From contig NW_008805090.1 in NCBI RefSeq assembly GCF_000004825.1, positions 558,001 through 622,000 of the forward strand: a stretch of DNA of 64,000 nt, read 5' to 3'. Position 1 is the first letter of the stretch. Each line of letters starts with the position of its first letter. Source of the stretch: Heterostelium album PN500. Its lineage: Eukaryota; Evosea; Eumycetozoa; Acytosteliales; Acytosteliaceae. Below the pieces are notes generated by a model. That model did not search any database, had not been told where the DNA came from, and saw only the letters and a program-made list of their open reading frames with translations. A program made the translations under genes and the position numbers. Shown piece by piece: positions 46,471-58,302 of this stretch.

Positions 46471-46669
46471 GATAAGAAAATTGAAAACAAATAGAAATAG
46501 AAATAAATATTAAATTGAAACCACGGTGTAAATAAACATACAAAAACAACAAAATTTGAATAGTATAAATAAGTAATATTACTTTTATTTGGTTTTGGTT
46601 TTGATTTTGATATTATTGTTGTTGTTCAGTTAGATTTGTTTAATTAAATGATTCTTTTTTTTTTTTTTT

Positions 46670-49500
46670 TTAATCCCATTCACTGTCACTGACACATGGT
46701 GAATCACTTTGTTTCTTGACAACAGGTTCATCGTCTTCACGTTGAGTTAGTACACGTCCCAAGAAGGTATTGATAACTTGATCTCTGGATGGAGTATCGT
46801 CCTCGACGATCTCTTGACGAATTTCACGCTCTTTCTTGACGGGTGGTGGAGCTGTTGAGAGTGGTGACATGTCCGATGGACAGAGTGAGACGCGCTCAGG
46901 CTCGACTGAAGCACCGTTGAACCATTCGTCGGCCGACATTGTTGGTGTGGAAACACGTGTTGGTACAAAGATATCGTCTTGGAAGAACTCGGTACGTGTA
47001 CGTGGCACCGAGAATTGTAGTGGTTCGACAGTGGTGTCGCTAACCTTGAAGAATCTGGCAATCTCACACTTCTTGATGTTCAAGAGATGCTTGGAGACTG
47101 GTGCAACGCCCATCTGTGGAACTCCCGATGAATACTCTGTCAAGAAGTGAACATATGGTTCTTGATCGTTGATCTCCATCATTCTGATGGAACCATCACC
47201 CTTACCGACCAAGTAAACAACACCGGTATCCTCATCATAATATGGTGTAATAACACCTGCCAAATGATCGAATACACCAGTGGTCATTGGACCGGCACCA
47301 AAGTTTCTTGAATCCCACAATTGATATTCTCTCTCCGATGACTTGTTAAATCCAACAGAGAAAATAGTTGATTTATCTCCACACCATAAAGCCTTACTAC
47401 CCTTTACACCATTATGACTTTGTACACTCTGTTGAAAAAAATAAATTAGTTAAACTTGTTAGATTAATTTTGTTGTTGTTGTTGCTAGTAACTTACATCA
47501 ACTAGTGTATTTGTTCTTGGATCAATAATTCTCATCATCTTGTCTTTGCATGCTGTTAAGAAGAGATCACCTTTGGAACTGACATTGACAGATGTGATGA
47601 TATCGTTATGTTGATTGTCGAATGAGAAACGTTCTTGACCTTGTTGGACATCCCAGAGTTTCAATGACATGTCTCCACCTGTGGAGATGAGAACGTTCTC
47701 TGCTGTTGGATGGAAGTTTACACTGACGATCTTACGGTTGTGTCCGATGAGATCGGTTTCAAAGTTGGTGTAGTTCAATACCTTGTTGTTCTTTGGTAAA
47801 CCACCTTCTGGAATACGCCAGAGCTTGATATGTGAATCTTCGGAACCGGTGGCGACAACCGAAGGATTGAATTGTGAAAGATCAAAGTCCAAGAGTTGTG
47901 AACCAATTTCAATGCATGGAACTGTAACTTGACGACCTACTTGTGAGAGTGGAATGACTGCTAGGGGACCACCAGTTCCAACCCATGGCACGGCGACATA
48001 CTCAGAGTTGACGGCGATCGAAGTGTTTGAAGTGTTTCCAAATACCTTGAGATTGGTGTAGTGCGATGTCTTTGGGAATGGTGCAACATTGATATGACGA
48101 TATTTAGAAGTACGAACGATCTTTGGAATGATTCCAGTTCTTGGAACATCTGGGAGTGATGGTGACGAAGAAGCTGCTGCAGTTGTTGTTGTTGGAGTGT
48201 TGCTACCACTTCCAGTGAGCGAGGTAGAAGATGGTGTCCAACTGGATTGATGTGATTCCTCAGCTTGTTCATTGATAGAGAGATTCTCGACCGATGCGGA
48301 ATCTGGTGAAGCTGAACCTGATTGACGTAGTGCTGGATTCAAACTGGCGAGAACTGGAACTTTGGTTTCACCGTTGAACCATTCGTCGGCAGTTAAAGCT
48401 GGTGTTAGCGAAGCAGAATTTGGATAGAGATCTGGCTTGAACTCGCTGTAGGAGATACGTGACATTCTGTAGGTGATTGGGACGATACTGTTGGCAGTCA
48501 ACTTGAGCAATCTAAAGATTTCTCCCTCCATAACTTCGAGTGCACGCTTTGGAATCGAACAAATTCCTTTGGTTGGGGTGTCCGATGGGACAGCAACCAA
48601 CTCTGCCAATGCAGGCTCGGCTGTGAATTGTGTATTCAAATCGAAACAACGAGTAGTACTATCACCTACACCAGCAACAAACAACAACTGAGTATCGATA
48701 TCGTAGATTGGTGTGACAATACCTGTTGAGCTATCGAGAGTGATCGATTTGACAACTTTTGCAAGATCACGACTGTCCCAGATTGAGATTTGACGCTCAC
48801 GCGACTTGGCGAATCCAGTGGTCAAGAAGTAGTGACTGTTACCCAGCCATGTGACACGCGATGGCTTAATACCCTGATGACCATCACCAACTTGAATGGC
48901 GCTATTCGAACGTGGATCGATTACACGATTCTTCAAATCTTTCGAGACCGCTGCCAACAAGCTACCGTCGTAGTTCCAAGCGATTCCAGTGAGTGAGTTG
49001 TCGAAACAACTGATATTCTGACGCTCTTGTCCAGTTCCAATGTCCCAGACACGTACAGTCTTGTCTGCAGAACCCGATGCCAACACATTAAGTGCAGTTG
49101 GGTTGAATTGGATGCAATCGATTGCTTTGGTGTGTCCGGCGAGTGAAACGACTGGATCAGCAGCGGATTGTTGTAAGTTCCAGAGCTTGAGAGTGGCGTC
49201 GTCTGAGGCAGTTGCCAGTGTACTATCGCTGAATGGTGAGAATTCGAAATCACTCAGTTGACCAGAGTGAGCGTGTAAAGTGATATGTTGCTCCTTACGC
49301 TTTCCGACCTGTGACAATGGGATGATACCGAGTGTTCCAGTACCGGATTGCCAATTGACAGCAACATACTCTGCACTTGCCTTCACCATAGTATTGGCAC
49401 TCGATGAATTGGAAGTCGCGATATCTGGATACCAATTCTCACGCTTATCAATCTTACCATTGACAAGACGGAATTTAGAATTATTCATTTTGAATGCCAT
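46670..49500 (-). CDS. corB: Coronin-7 / coronin B, tandem beta-propeller protein
   Basis: Two exons, 49500-47497 and 47428-46670, joined as [15 protein letters not shown], giving 920 residues. This is the long coronin with two seven-bladed WD propellers in one chain. The first begins at [19 protein letters not shown]; the second begins after a Ser/Thr-rich linker at [22 protein letters not shown]-type blades are easy to read, for example [43 protein letters not shown] and [13 protein letters not shown]. Both halves contain the short coronin segment ADEWFNG. The C-terminus ends with an acidic/Trp stretch (CVSDSEWD) like the CA region of Arp2/3 binders, as known in coronin-7 proteins. It lacks the coiled coil of short coronins. 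A role in actin regulation and Golgi or endocytic traffic is from family knowledge. Confidence 0.95.
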
Positions 49501-50081
49501 TTTATTATTGTTTTACAAAATCTCTTTAAATTCAAATATATATATAAATTATTTATTTAATATAAAATACAATTGTTGTTTTTTTTCTTATGATTTATCA
49601 ATCTATTTATAATAAATCTAACTTTTTATATCTTTGAATGATAAATGTGGATGGGTGTTGTGTTGATTGTTATAATAATACAAAAATAGAATATTACTAT
49701 ATACTATTTAATTTATAAATAAAAATATATATGTGAAGGAGATGAGATGTGAAAAAAAAATAAATGATCTTGCCAATTTTATTATAACTTTGCAAAACTT
49801 ATAAATATATATGATTGGTGAATGCTTGCTTATTATTGTCGACAGAGATTTATGACTGAAAAAAAGTGTTTTAAAAAAAATCCAAAAATGAAAAAAAAAT
49901 TGTTTGATGGTTTTTTCAAACTTTAAAACCCATATTAAAATTGGCTAAAACAGAAATTTCGTTGTATTTATTTATTCAGATTTAGCTGCAAAAAAATATC
50001 TTTTTTTTTTTTTTTTTTGATCATTTAGAAATAAATATATATATAGAATAATTTATACAAGATAATTTAAAAGTTGAATAA
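49501..50081. other. A/T-rich intergenic region
   Basis: Upstream of coronin B and downstream of a PH-domain gene, both on the minus strand. Homopolymers and short A/T words only. Confidence 0.5.
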
Positions 50082-50762
50082 CTATTTAGTTTGATGTTGG
50101 AGGTGGAGCTGGAGTGGAGTTGAAATCGTTTTCTTTGATGGAATTGTATGTATATTCTTCTTTATTTCGGTTATCCATCGATCCATTTCATCTTTGGAAG
50201 CAGCTTCCAAGTTGAAACGTACATGATTGGATGGCTTGAGGCTGTTGTCCTTTTTTATTTTAAATGCTTTATCTTTGCCAGGTGTCAAGCAGAATTCTGT
50301 TTCACCAGTCACTCTGATATCAATGTCGATCAACTGTACCAACCCGATAGGATTTGATTCTTTGTCTTTTTTGTAATACAAAGTGTTTGACCTTAGCACG
50401 AAGTATCTTTTCTTTGTAGTTTTAATTCTACCACCTTCTTTCTTTAACCAACCTTCATATCGATCTCTTTTATTATTATTATTATTATTGTTGTTGTCAA
50501 CTTTTGTATTATTATCATTCTCATTGGTTGCAACAATTGCTGGAGGAATTGTTAGTGGTGATGAAGATGATGCTGATGATGTCATCTCTTTAGAATTAAC
50601 GTTGTTTTCGACATTAGAGTTTGAACAACAATTGGATTCAACAACTTGGAAAGCGACTTTATCATTCTCAAAGTCTTCACTACAACTACTGCTCGTCTGA
50701 GACTCAGAAAGAACTTCGAAATTTAAAGTATCTTTAATATCTGAAATATCACTCACGGTCAT
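50082..50762 (-). CDS. PH-domain protein
   Basis: A single-exon protein of 226 residues. Residues ~102-204 are a PH domain: YEGWLKKEGGRIKTTKKRYFVLRSNTLYYKKD (first strands with the KR-R basic motif), IDIRV, EFCLTPGKDKAFKIK, VRFNLEAASKDEMDRWITEIKK (the C-terminal helix with its invariant Trp). The N-terminal hundred residues are Ser/Asn/Glu-rich and disordered. The K-x-R-Y-F pattern is compatible with phosphoinositide binding, but specificity cannot be read. No catalytic domain is attached, so an adaptor is likely. A second PH-only gene follows 0.7 kb away on the same strand. Confidence 0.88.
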   Translation of the reverse strand: MTVSDISDIKDTLNFEVLSESQTSSSCSEDFENDKVAFQVVESNCCSNSNVENNVNSKEMTSSASSSSPLTIPPAIVATNENDNNTKVDNNNNNNNNKRDRYEGWLKKEGGRIKTTKKRYFVLRSNTLYYKKDKESNPIGLVQLIDIDIRVTGETEFCLTPGKDKAFKIKKDNSLKPSNHVRFNLEAASKDEMDRWITEIKKNIHTIPSKKTISTPLQLHLQHQTK

Positions 50763-51489
50763 TGTGTTTTTTAAAAAACTAGTTTACACAATCTTAAGAG
50801 TTTGATATTTTATGATATTTTATAATTTAACAAAGAGATATATAAATAGATAGATTTGGATATATAGCTAGATAAATAATAGTAAATACAAAAAGAAATA
50901 GAAGAATAGTTAATCAACTAAATAATCTAGTTTAAAAAGAATTTAAATAGATTCAGTTTAAAGTAGACATCTATCGTTCATTCTTTTTTTTTTAGGTATG
51001 AAATGACCCACTACAAACATCAACTATATCTTTCAAATCATAAAAATGATGATGGCAATGATCAATACAGATACTTTTGAAATATATTTGCTTTTCATAA
51101 TCTAAAATAATAGGATTAGAGTGTGTTGATTCTTATCAAAATGTTACTATATTGGAGTTGTGTAACTTACACTTCAAGAAATATATTAAAAAAAAAGATT
51201 CACCACTTCCAAACTGTTATTTTAAATGAAAGCAAGTAATTTGAGAAGAAAATCACAAAAAAAAACTCTGATTTATGATAAGATAGATGTTAATGTTTGC
51301 AAAGCAAATTGGATTAATACTAATTTTTAATAAATATTTTTTTTTATTTTATCTTTTGTTATATTAATAACTTTGTGAATAATTTACAATTTGAATATAA
51401 TTATAAAGATTTATCTAATCTTAATAAAAAATAGCTCGGCACTATTTTAAACAAATATAATATTATTGTGGATGGGTAAGCAATAAAAC
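50763..51489. other. Intergenic DNA between two PH-domain genes
   Basis: A/T-rich, no gene seen. Presumably the promoter of the 50082-50762 gene and the 3' UTR of the next. Confidence 0.5.
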
Positions 51490-51912
51490 CTATTTCTTTG
51501 GTGTTCCATTGGTATATTCAATTCTTTTTTTCATTTCGTCGACCCACATACACATCTCCTCCAATGACGATGCTCTCAGTTTGAACAGCTTGTGGTTCGA
51601 TAAACCAACTATGTCGTTTGCATCCAACTTGTATGCCTTCACCTTTTTCAATTTGCCTACTGGCCTAATGACAAAAGTAAAGGTCTTTGTATCTTTGATG
51701 ACCACCTCAACATCATCCAGCAAGAAGAAGCCACACGACACCTTGTCCAACTCTGACTTGTAGTATGTAATAACGTTGTGTTTGATAATGAAAAATCTCT
51801 TTTTCCAATTCTTGTAGAATCCACCCTGTTTTGTAAGAAATCCACTTGGATACTTTATATTGTCTCTGGGTGAAAACATTCTATCTTTATTACCACTTCC
51901 ATTGTATGCCAT
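51490..51912 (-). CDS. Small PH-domain protein
   Basis: A single-exon protein of 140 residues that is almost only a PH domain: YPSGFLTKQGGFYKNWKKRFFIIKHNVITYYKSELD, GFFLLDDVEVVI, FTFVIRP, YKLDANDI, HKLFKLRASSLEEMCMWVDEMKKRI with the helix Trp. It resembles the one at 50082 in layout but the sequences differ widely, so a recent duplication is unlikely. Its role is probably membrane targeting through phosphoinositides; partners are unknown. Confidence 0.85.
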   Translation of the reverse strand: MAYNGSGNKDRMFSPRDNIKYPSGFLTKQGGFYKNWKKRFFIIKHNVITYYKSELDKVSCGFFLLDDVEVVIKDTKTFTFVIRPVGKLKKVKAYKLDANDIVGLSNHKLFKLRASSLEEMCMWVDEMKKRIEYTNGTPKK

Positions 51913-53997
51913 AATTTAAATTTGTAATATCGAATTACAATTAACTTATCGAATTCCTAAATTTCAAACTTTTTTTTTGTATTTTGACCTCTATAATAAA
52001 TAATATAAAATTAATATAAAAAGTTTCTAATATATATTTGTAAATTAAAAAATAAATAAACTATGTTTTATATAAATAAAATTGTAAATAATATTTTTGT
52101 AAATACAAAAAATTACAAAGTGTTTGGCTACAGTCAAGTTTGACCAAAGCCAATTATAATTTTGTACAATTGTTAATAGGAGATGGAAAGAAATAGGGTG
52201 GGTAAAATTGAATTTGGTAATAAATATTACCTGTTTGAAATATTATTGAGTTTATAATCTGTTGATTGCATCAATCGACAATATTGACAACCATAATAAA
52301 CTTCTTACTTTAAATTTTCTAAAGATCTATAGTGAAGTTTTAAATGGGTGGACAATTAAATTGTATAACACAATTTAACACCTTTGTATAAAATTTATTA
52401 TAATATAAAAAATAGTGATATAATATATTCTATGGTTGAAATTGTTATTGTTGTTTTAAAAATAGTGTCTAATGAGATTTAGGAAGGTTTCTATTTTTCT
52501 CCATTCTTTCCTTCCTTACTTCCTTAATAAATTGTTTTTAAAACAACACAAAGCAATGCAATGCTATCCAAATTAGAAATATAAATTAAAAACAATGTTT
52601 AAAAAAAGAAATTTGAAAAAAATCGATATTACAGTTAAGATGGAAAATAATTCTATAAATTTGAAATGATTAATATAATTTGGTTTAGAATTCTTTTGTG
52701 TTTGTGGTCTATTTAAATGAGAAGAAGAAGAATTATCATTGAATGTTTAGTGTTGACTGTCGGTTATCAGCGGATATACTATGAAAACATTCAACCAACA
52801 CCAAAAGTGTGTATTTTTGACATAGATTTAGCTGACAATCAGTAACACCAAACCACAAATCAGTTTTTGATTATTTGTGAATTTTGATATTGATGTAAAA
52901 CATACCTATTACTATCACACACACACACACAAACACTGTTATATAAATATTATTGTTTGGTTGATGGATGGATTATTTGATTTATTGGAATTGATAATGA
53001 TGTGTTGTAATTATATATTGAATGATGTTGTTATTTTAATTTATTAAGTCGATTTGAAATGTATCAAGTGATATGATTTGATTGGAAGAACCTAAAAAAA
53101 ACATTAAATTTTATATTTGTTTTTATTATTGTTTTTTTTGTTTTTTGTAGGGGTCTGGTACTCTTATACATACTCAAGTTTATGGGGGTGAAATGATTAT
53201 GATTGAGTGGTTGTCAAATTTATTTTGTGGGTTATCTAGATTCACCACATTTTGCTTAAATCTTATTATCAAATTGTTGTTCTATTCAAGATGAGATTAA
53301 AAGATAGCACCTTCTATCTTACTATTTATATTATTATTTCTTTCTTTCGGAAACTAATAGAATGTAGTTCATCAACATTTGAGATTTAGTAAGTTCACAT
53401 TTAACTTTTCAATCAACTGAAAGATTATATGATGTGATTGTGATACGAATGTTCAACTTTAATTAATCATGGTGTTTATGTTGTCATTATATACTTGTTT
53501 CTTTTCCATTGTGGAAATTAATTAAAAATGGGTGCTATGATGATAGATGTTCCATTAGTGAAAGTAATCCGAATAATATATGTTTCTCCCATTTTTTTTA
53601 TAATTTAATAAAATTAAGTGTGGGTTATTATAAATTACTATTTTAGTTTATCTAATTGCAAAATTAGACCAAAGAGTAAGAGTTCATTTACAAACAATTT
53701 TATTAATTCTCTGATTATGTTGTTTTAGTATACCTACTAAATAGGGTAGATTTATTTTATTGGTTATAATCTCAGTAATTCAATACATTCCAAAAATGGA
53801 AATAATAAAATAAATTATTCCACAAAAATGGAATCTAAATGACTATCACTACTTGTCATGATGTTGTGCTTTAGTTTAAGTGGAAAAAAAATAAAAGAAT
53901 ATTAAAATGACACACTCTTTACTAATTTTGGTTATATAATAAATATATAGTAGCGGGGCATTTTACTTTTTTGTTTTTTTTTTTTTAATTTTATTAA
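51913..53997. other. 2.1-kb gene-free region
   Basis: Between the small PH gene start and the RhoGAP-like gene 3' end. It has (AC)8-type CACACACA at ~52917, A/T runs and a slightly less A/T-extreme stretch at ~52690-52860. No ORF above background, no RNA gene recognised. Confidence 0.5.
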
Positions 53998-56928
53998 TTA
54001 CAGTGATAATACTTTGTTTATGAATAGTAGTTTATCGAGAATCTGTTTACCTTCATGCTCAGGGGTAGCTGGATTCGAAGCTGTTTTGGTAACGGTTTCG
54101 ATTTGAGTAAAGATACGATCCAAAAGTGGTTCCAATGTTTTCTTGAGTGTTCCTAACTGACCTTCGTCGGGTGTTGATGGCGCAGGTTTGATCTCCAATG
54201 GCAGAATGTAGTTGTTCTCTTGGTAGAGTTCGTGTAGTGTTTGTTTGGTACTTCTTACGGCCTTACCGATTTCGATTGCCTCTTGTAGTGATGCGTGTTC
54301 CAAGTCTTTGCGCATCGATCGCAAACGATCGGTGATCTCACGTGAGCATACCTCAACCACACGCAATGCAGATTTGTCATTGCCAATCGATAGACGTTTG
54401 CTGGTCATTGGTGAGGACAACGGTGAGTGTTCCGGTGAGATCGAGAGACGACTGCCGGCTTCGTTGTTGATGGTGAGGGAACCTGATGCGCTAAGCGAAG
54501 TGCTAACTCCAGGTGTGGAAACTGCTTGATCGAAAATCGATTTTAACTTACTAATGACATGGGCTGTCATGATGACATGCTCCTTATAGACGAATGTGTG
54601 AATCTTGGTCTTTAACATGAAAATATAATCAGAGAGTTCCTCGATTGCCAAGTGAGACGCACGTTTCAACTCGTGATGTTTTAACTCTTCCACCCCACTT
54701 GGTGGGTTTGCCAATGACTCTGGTGATAACACTGCCAAGTTGTAATGAGCTGGCTTATTGAATTGCTGTAGGAATGATTTTACATCATTCTTTGTAATAC
54801 CTAAATGTTTCTCTGTTGAATCGACAATATGCTAATAAATAAATGATTATTAATATATGAACTATGACTATTGTTGTAAATATGTTAATTAATTACTTAC
54901 TCTCTTTGAATCTCTTAAAATGGTTGATAATCTGATAGTTTCTTTATAGTTTGTTTCTTTTTCGATGTTCTTTACGATACTCTTTAATTGATTCCACACA
55001 TGCTCTGAAATGAGTGATTCTGTTGTACCTTTGACTCTATTAATCTTATCCATAGTCTCTTGGTCCAATGTAGATAAAAGTGTAAGTGAGGAGTTGGATG
55101 GTGACGATGAAGATGTTGTTGCTGGTGCTGCTGGTGCTGCTGGTTTGATAGCATTCAAATTTGATGTTGATGTTGATAGTGATGATGGTGAAGAGTAAGC
55201 AGAAGTTGGTGGTTTGGCACTGGTGGTAGTTGGTGTCGATGGCTTTGAAGGCGATGTAGATGGTTTTATAGGAGTATTATTATTAATATTGTTGTTGTTA
55301 TTATTTGAAACGTTCAAGTTATTGTTGTTCAATGATTGAGTGGTTGGTGAAGTTGGATTGGTAACAGCAGTAGTTATTGGTGATGGAGTTGGTGAAGTTG
55401 TTGTACTGCTGTTGTTACTGTTGCTGTTGGAAGTGTTGTTGGTTGGTGTAGCACCACTTATGCTACTTGGAGGTTTGATGTTATTCTGACTGGATGAAGC
55501 TTGAAGTGGTGGTTTAACTTTGATAATGGTTGTAGTTTGTTGAGTGTTTTGTTGCTTTGGAATGGTTGGCAACGAGAGTTTAGGTGATTGTTGTGGATTG
55601 GTAGCGTTGGTAAGTTGAGTTTGTGAGTTGATTTTGTTGAGTCCAATGGTTGGGTGAGAATGTCCGCCAGTGGATGCACCGGTTGGTGACAGTGGATTGA
55701 GTGGATCGCCATTGGGGTTGGCCGACTGACTCACTGGGTGCGAAGGTGTGAACGCTGCCACCGTTGTTATTTTATTGGTGGGTGGACCGGGTGGTTTGGT
55801 GACTTGGTCGTACTCTTCGATCCAGAGTCTAACGATGTCCTCGGTGTTCAAACGATCCTGTTTCATATAGTACATTTCTTCCTCTGGACGTAGGAAGACT
55901 CTTGCGAAAATCGATGACAACGCCGATGAATCCATCTTTGTTGTACCGTGATTCGAGTGAATCTTTGAGAGTAAACTTAACACTGCACGAATCGTTCCAC
56001 GAAATCCTTGAGGCAGATAGGCCAGCAGGAATCTATAAGCCCAAATCTTGTCTTGCTGCGATAGTATCGTGTGAGTTAACAAGAAACTATCATACAAATG
56101 ATATGAAAACAGAGGTTCTGGTAGCGCATGTAAATATTGTCTCAAAATCTCTGCAACAATATGTGGATTATTTGTAAATGTTGAAAGTTGTATTTGTTCA
56201 ATATCTCCCATTGCCATATCTAAAGAAAAAAAAAAAAAAAAAAGAAAAAAAAGAAAAGAATATTAATAAACTAATTTTTAAATATCTAATGAATTAATTA
56301 ATTATTGTTTACCTTTAAGTAAATTCTTTTTAACAATTTGTACATCACTTTCCAATTCCGATGGATTGGCTTTAAAAATAAGTTCTGTTGTTGTTCCTTT
56401 GGACATGAGATAGCGCACTAGTTTGTGGAGTATTGGAGGTCCCTCTGAGTTTGGACTGATAGGCATTCCGTTCAGCATATTGACCGGTGCATTCATGTTG
56501 TAGATAAGGGATGTATCGGATGCACTGCTAATTCCAATGTTGCTACCCATGATTGGTGACGAACTTGCCACTGCCAAATTGACGAGATTCGAGGATGAGC
56601 TGTTGGCCGTCAATCCAACTGTGCTGTTGCTATGTGTCAATGGGTTGTCTTTTGATGGCACCGACAGCATTGGTGATGATAGTTGTGGTTGCAAACTGTT
56701 TGGTGAGAAACTACTAACACTCACACTAGTAGCTATTGGTTGTGGTGTCAAATTATTTTGTGAAGCCTGCTGATTGGATGAATTGATGAGTGGTGGTGCT
56801 GTTGATCCTCCTGCTCCACCAACACCACTATTGTTTCCAGATGCATTGGCAGCACTACCAATATTCAGTTGCGATGACTGTTTATTGGTGCTTGCTTTAT
56901 TTTTCCAAGCAAACATTGTACTTGTCAT
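53998..56928 (-). CDS. RhoGAP-domain protein with degenerate active site
   Basis: Three exons: 56928-56313, 56219-54901 and 54831-53998, phases consistent, giving 922 residues. The RhoGAP fold spans the first junction: PPILHKLVRYLMSKGTTTELIFKAN, VQIVKKNLLKGDMAMGD, NNPHIVAEILRQYLHALPEPLF, and TKMDSSALSSIFARVFLRPEEE. Active RhoGAPs stimulate GTP hydrolysis on Rho/Rac using an Arg in the G-I-F-R motif; here the residue is Lys186 (ELIFKANP), and the conserved Asn of VFGPNLL-type motifs is also gone (IFARVFLRP). So it may bind Rac-like GTPases without activating hydrolysis. The middle ~200 residues are Pro/Ser/Thr/Asn-rich. The last ~300 residues are helical with KHHELKRASHLAIEELSDYIF and RSMRKDLEHASLQEAIEIG, family unknown. 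The N-terminal ~160 residues are Ser/Asn/Gly-rich. Confidence 0.9.
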
Positions 56929-58302
56929 TTTTTTTTATTTTATTTTTCTTTACTTTTCTTACTTATTTGCTTATTTATAATAAAAAAAAGTAAAAGAAAA
57001 TATATATAGATAAATATATATACAAATTAATTAATTATTACCAAATCAAATCAAATCATTGAATTAATTTAAAAAAAAAAAAAAAGAAAAGAAAAGAATA
57101 AAAATACAAATTTGATTTGAAAAGATTTGATATTGACTGACTGATACACTAGTGTACTTATATATAAGGGTTGTGGGTGAGTATGTGTGGTAATTATGAA
57201 ATTATGATTATAAATAGAATACGTATATAATTATATTTTAATATTAGTTCTTTATTTACTATATGAATTTATAAATCTAAATAAATTTATATTTATTTAT
57301 CTCTTTTTGGTTGTGATATTTGTTTTTTATTTTTGTTACCGTTACAAACGGCCTTGTGTGCAAATATAATATTATTGTTATAAGTAAAAAGTAGATTAAT
57401 TTGTATGTTATTATATTGTTGTTAATTTAATTAAAATTAAATAAATTATTGGATGATAATGTTGTTTAGATAACGACAATGATGGGAAGTGGAGTGAGTA
57501 ATACAAAGTCAGATTTAGTGGTGATCAGTAGATAGGAGAGAAACAGGAGATTATTATATGAATACACTTTTGCTTTGAATTTAAATTTGGTTCGATTTGG
57601 TTTTTGTGTTGTTTTTAAAAATGGATTGGTTTGGATGCCTGTGGTATTGTGATGACCAAACAAACTTACAAACTATTGGGTATTGAAAGAAAAAAAAAAA
57701 AAAAAAAACCAAAATATTTTTTAAAAAAAAAGAAAACAGAAACAAGAAATGTTTTAATCTAAATATTATCTTTTAATTTATATTTTTAAAGTTGATTTAT
57801 ATAAATTTTGAAACTATCTAATTGTTTATCTATTTAGATATGAAAAAATAAGAGCTAAACAGTATAAACAATAGTAATACAAAAAATTTAAGATGAAAAA
57901 AAACTGAAAAAAAAATGAAAAAAGAAAAAATTAAATTAAATTAAATATCAAAAATAATCAAGATCCGTCACTTATTTTTTACTCTTTTTTTTTTTAACAC
58001 GTTCAAGATCTTTATTTAAAAAACAAACTATTACTCAAAGTTGATTTTGCTAAAAAAATGATGTCAAAATATTAAAAAAACTGGTAACTCGATACCAGAG
58101 CAAAGATAAAATGATTATTTTATTGAATCAAGAATTTCTCAAGGTCGACCTGAGAGTCTTTGGATGCTAAAATCAACTTTTTCTTTGTTGTTTTCTCAAG
58201 TGTGATTTTTGAGAATTAAAAGAAATCAGTATAAAAGTAACAAAAAAAACTTTGACCATCCTATTTAGTATTTATTTATTTATTTTCCAATCATATATAA
58301 AG
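56929..58302. other. 1.4-kb divergent intergenic region
   Basis: Between the RhoGAP-like gene (minus) and the large repeat gene (plus). A/T runs and no recognisable gene; the minus 57663-57466 ORF is low-complexity. A TATAAAAG element near 58230 is listed separately. Confidence 0.5.
58230..58237 (+). promoter_or_regulatory. Candidate TATA box for the 58303 gene
   Basis: TATAAAAG lies 73 bp before the ATG at 58303 and is followed by an A-run, consistent with the TATA-plus-A/T-run promoters common in dictyostelids. Given how A/T-rich the region is, chance occurrence is quite possible. Confidence 0.35.
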
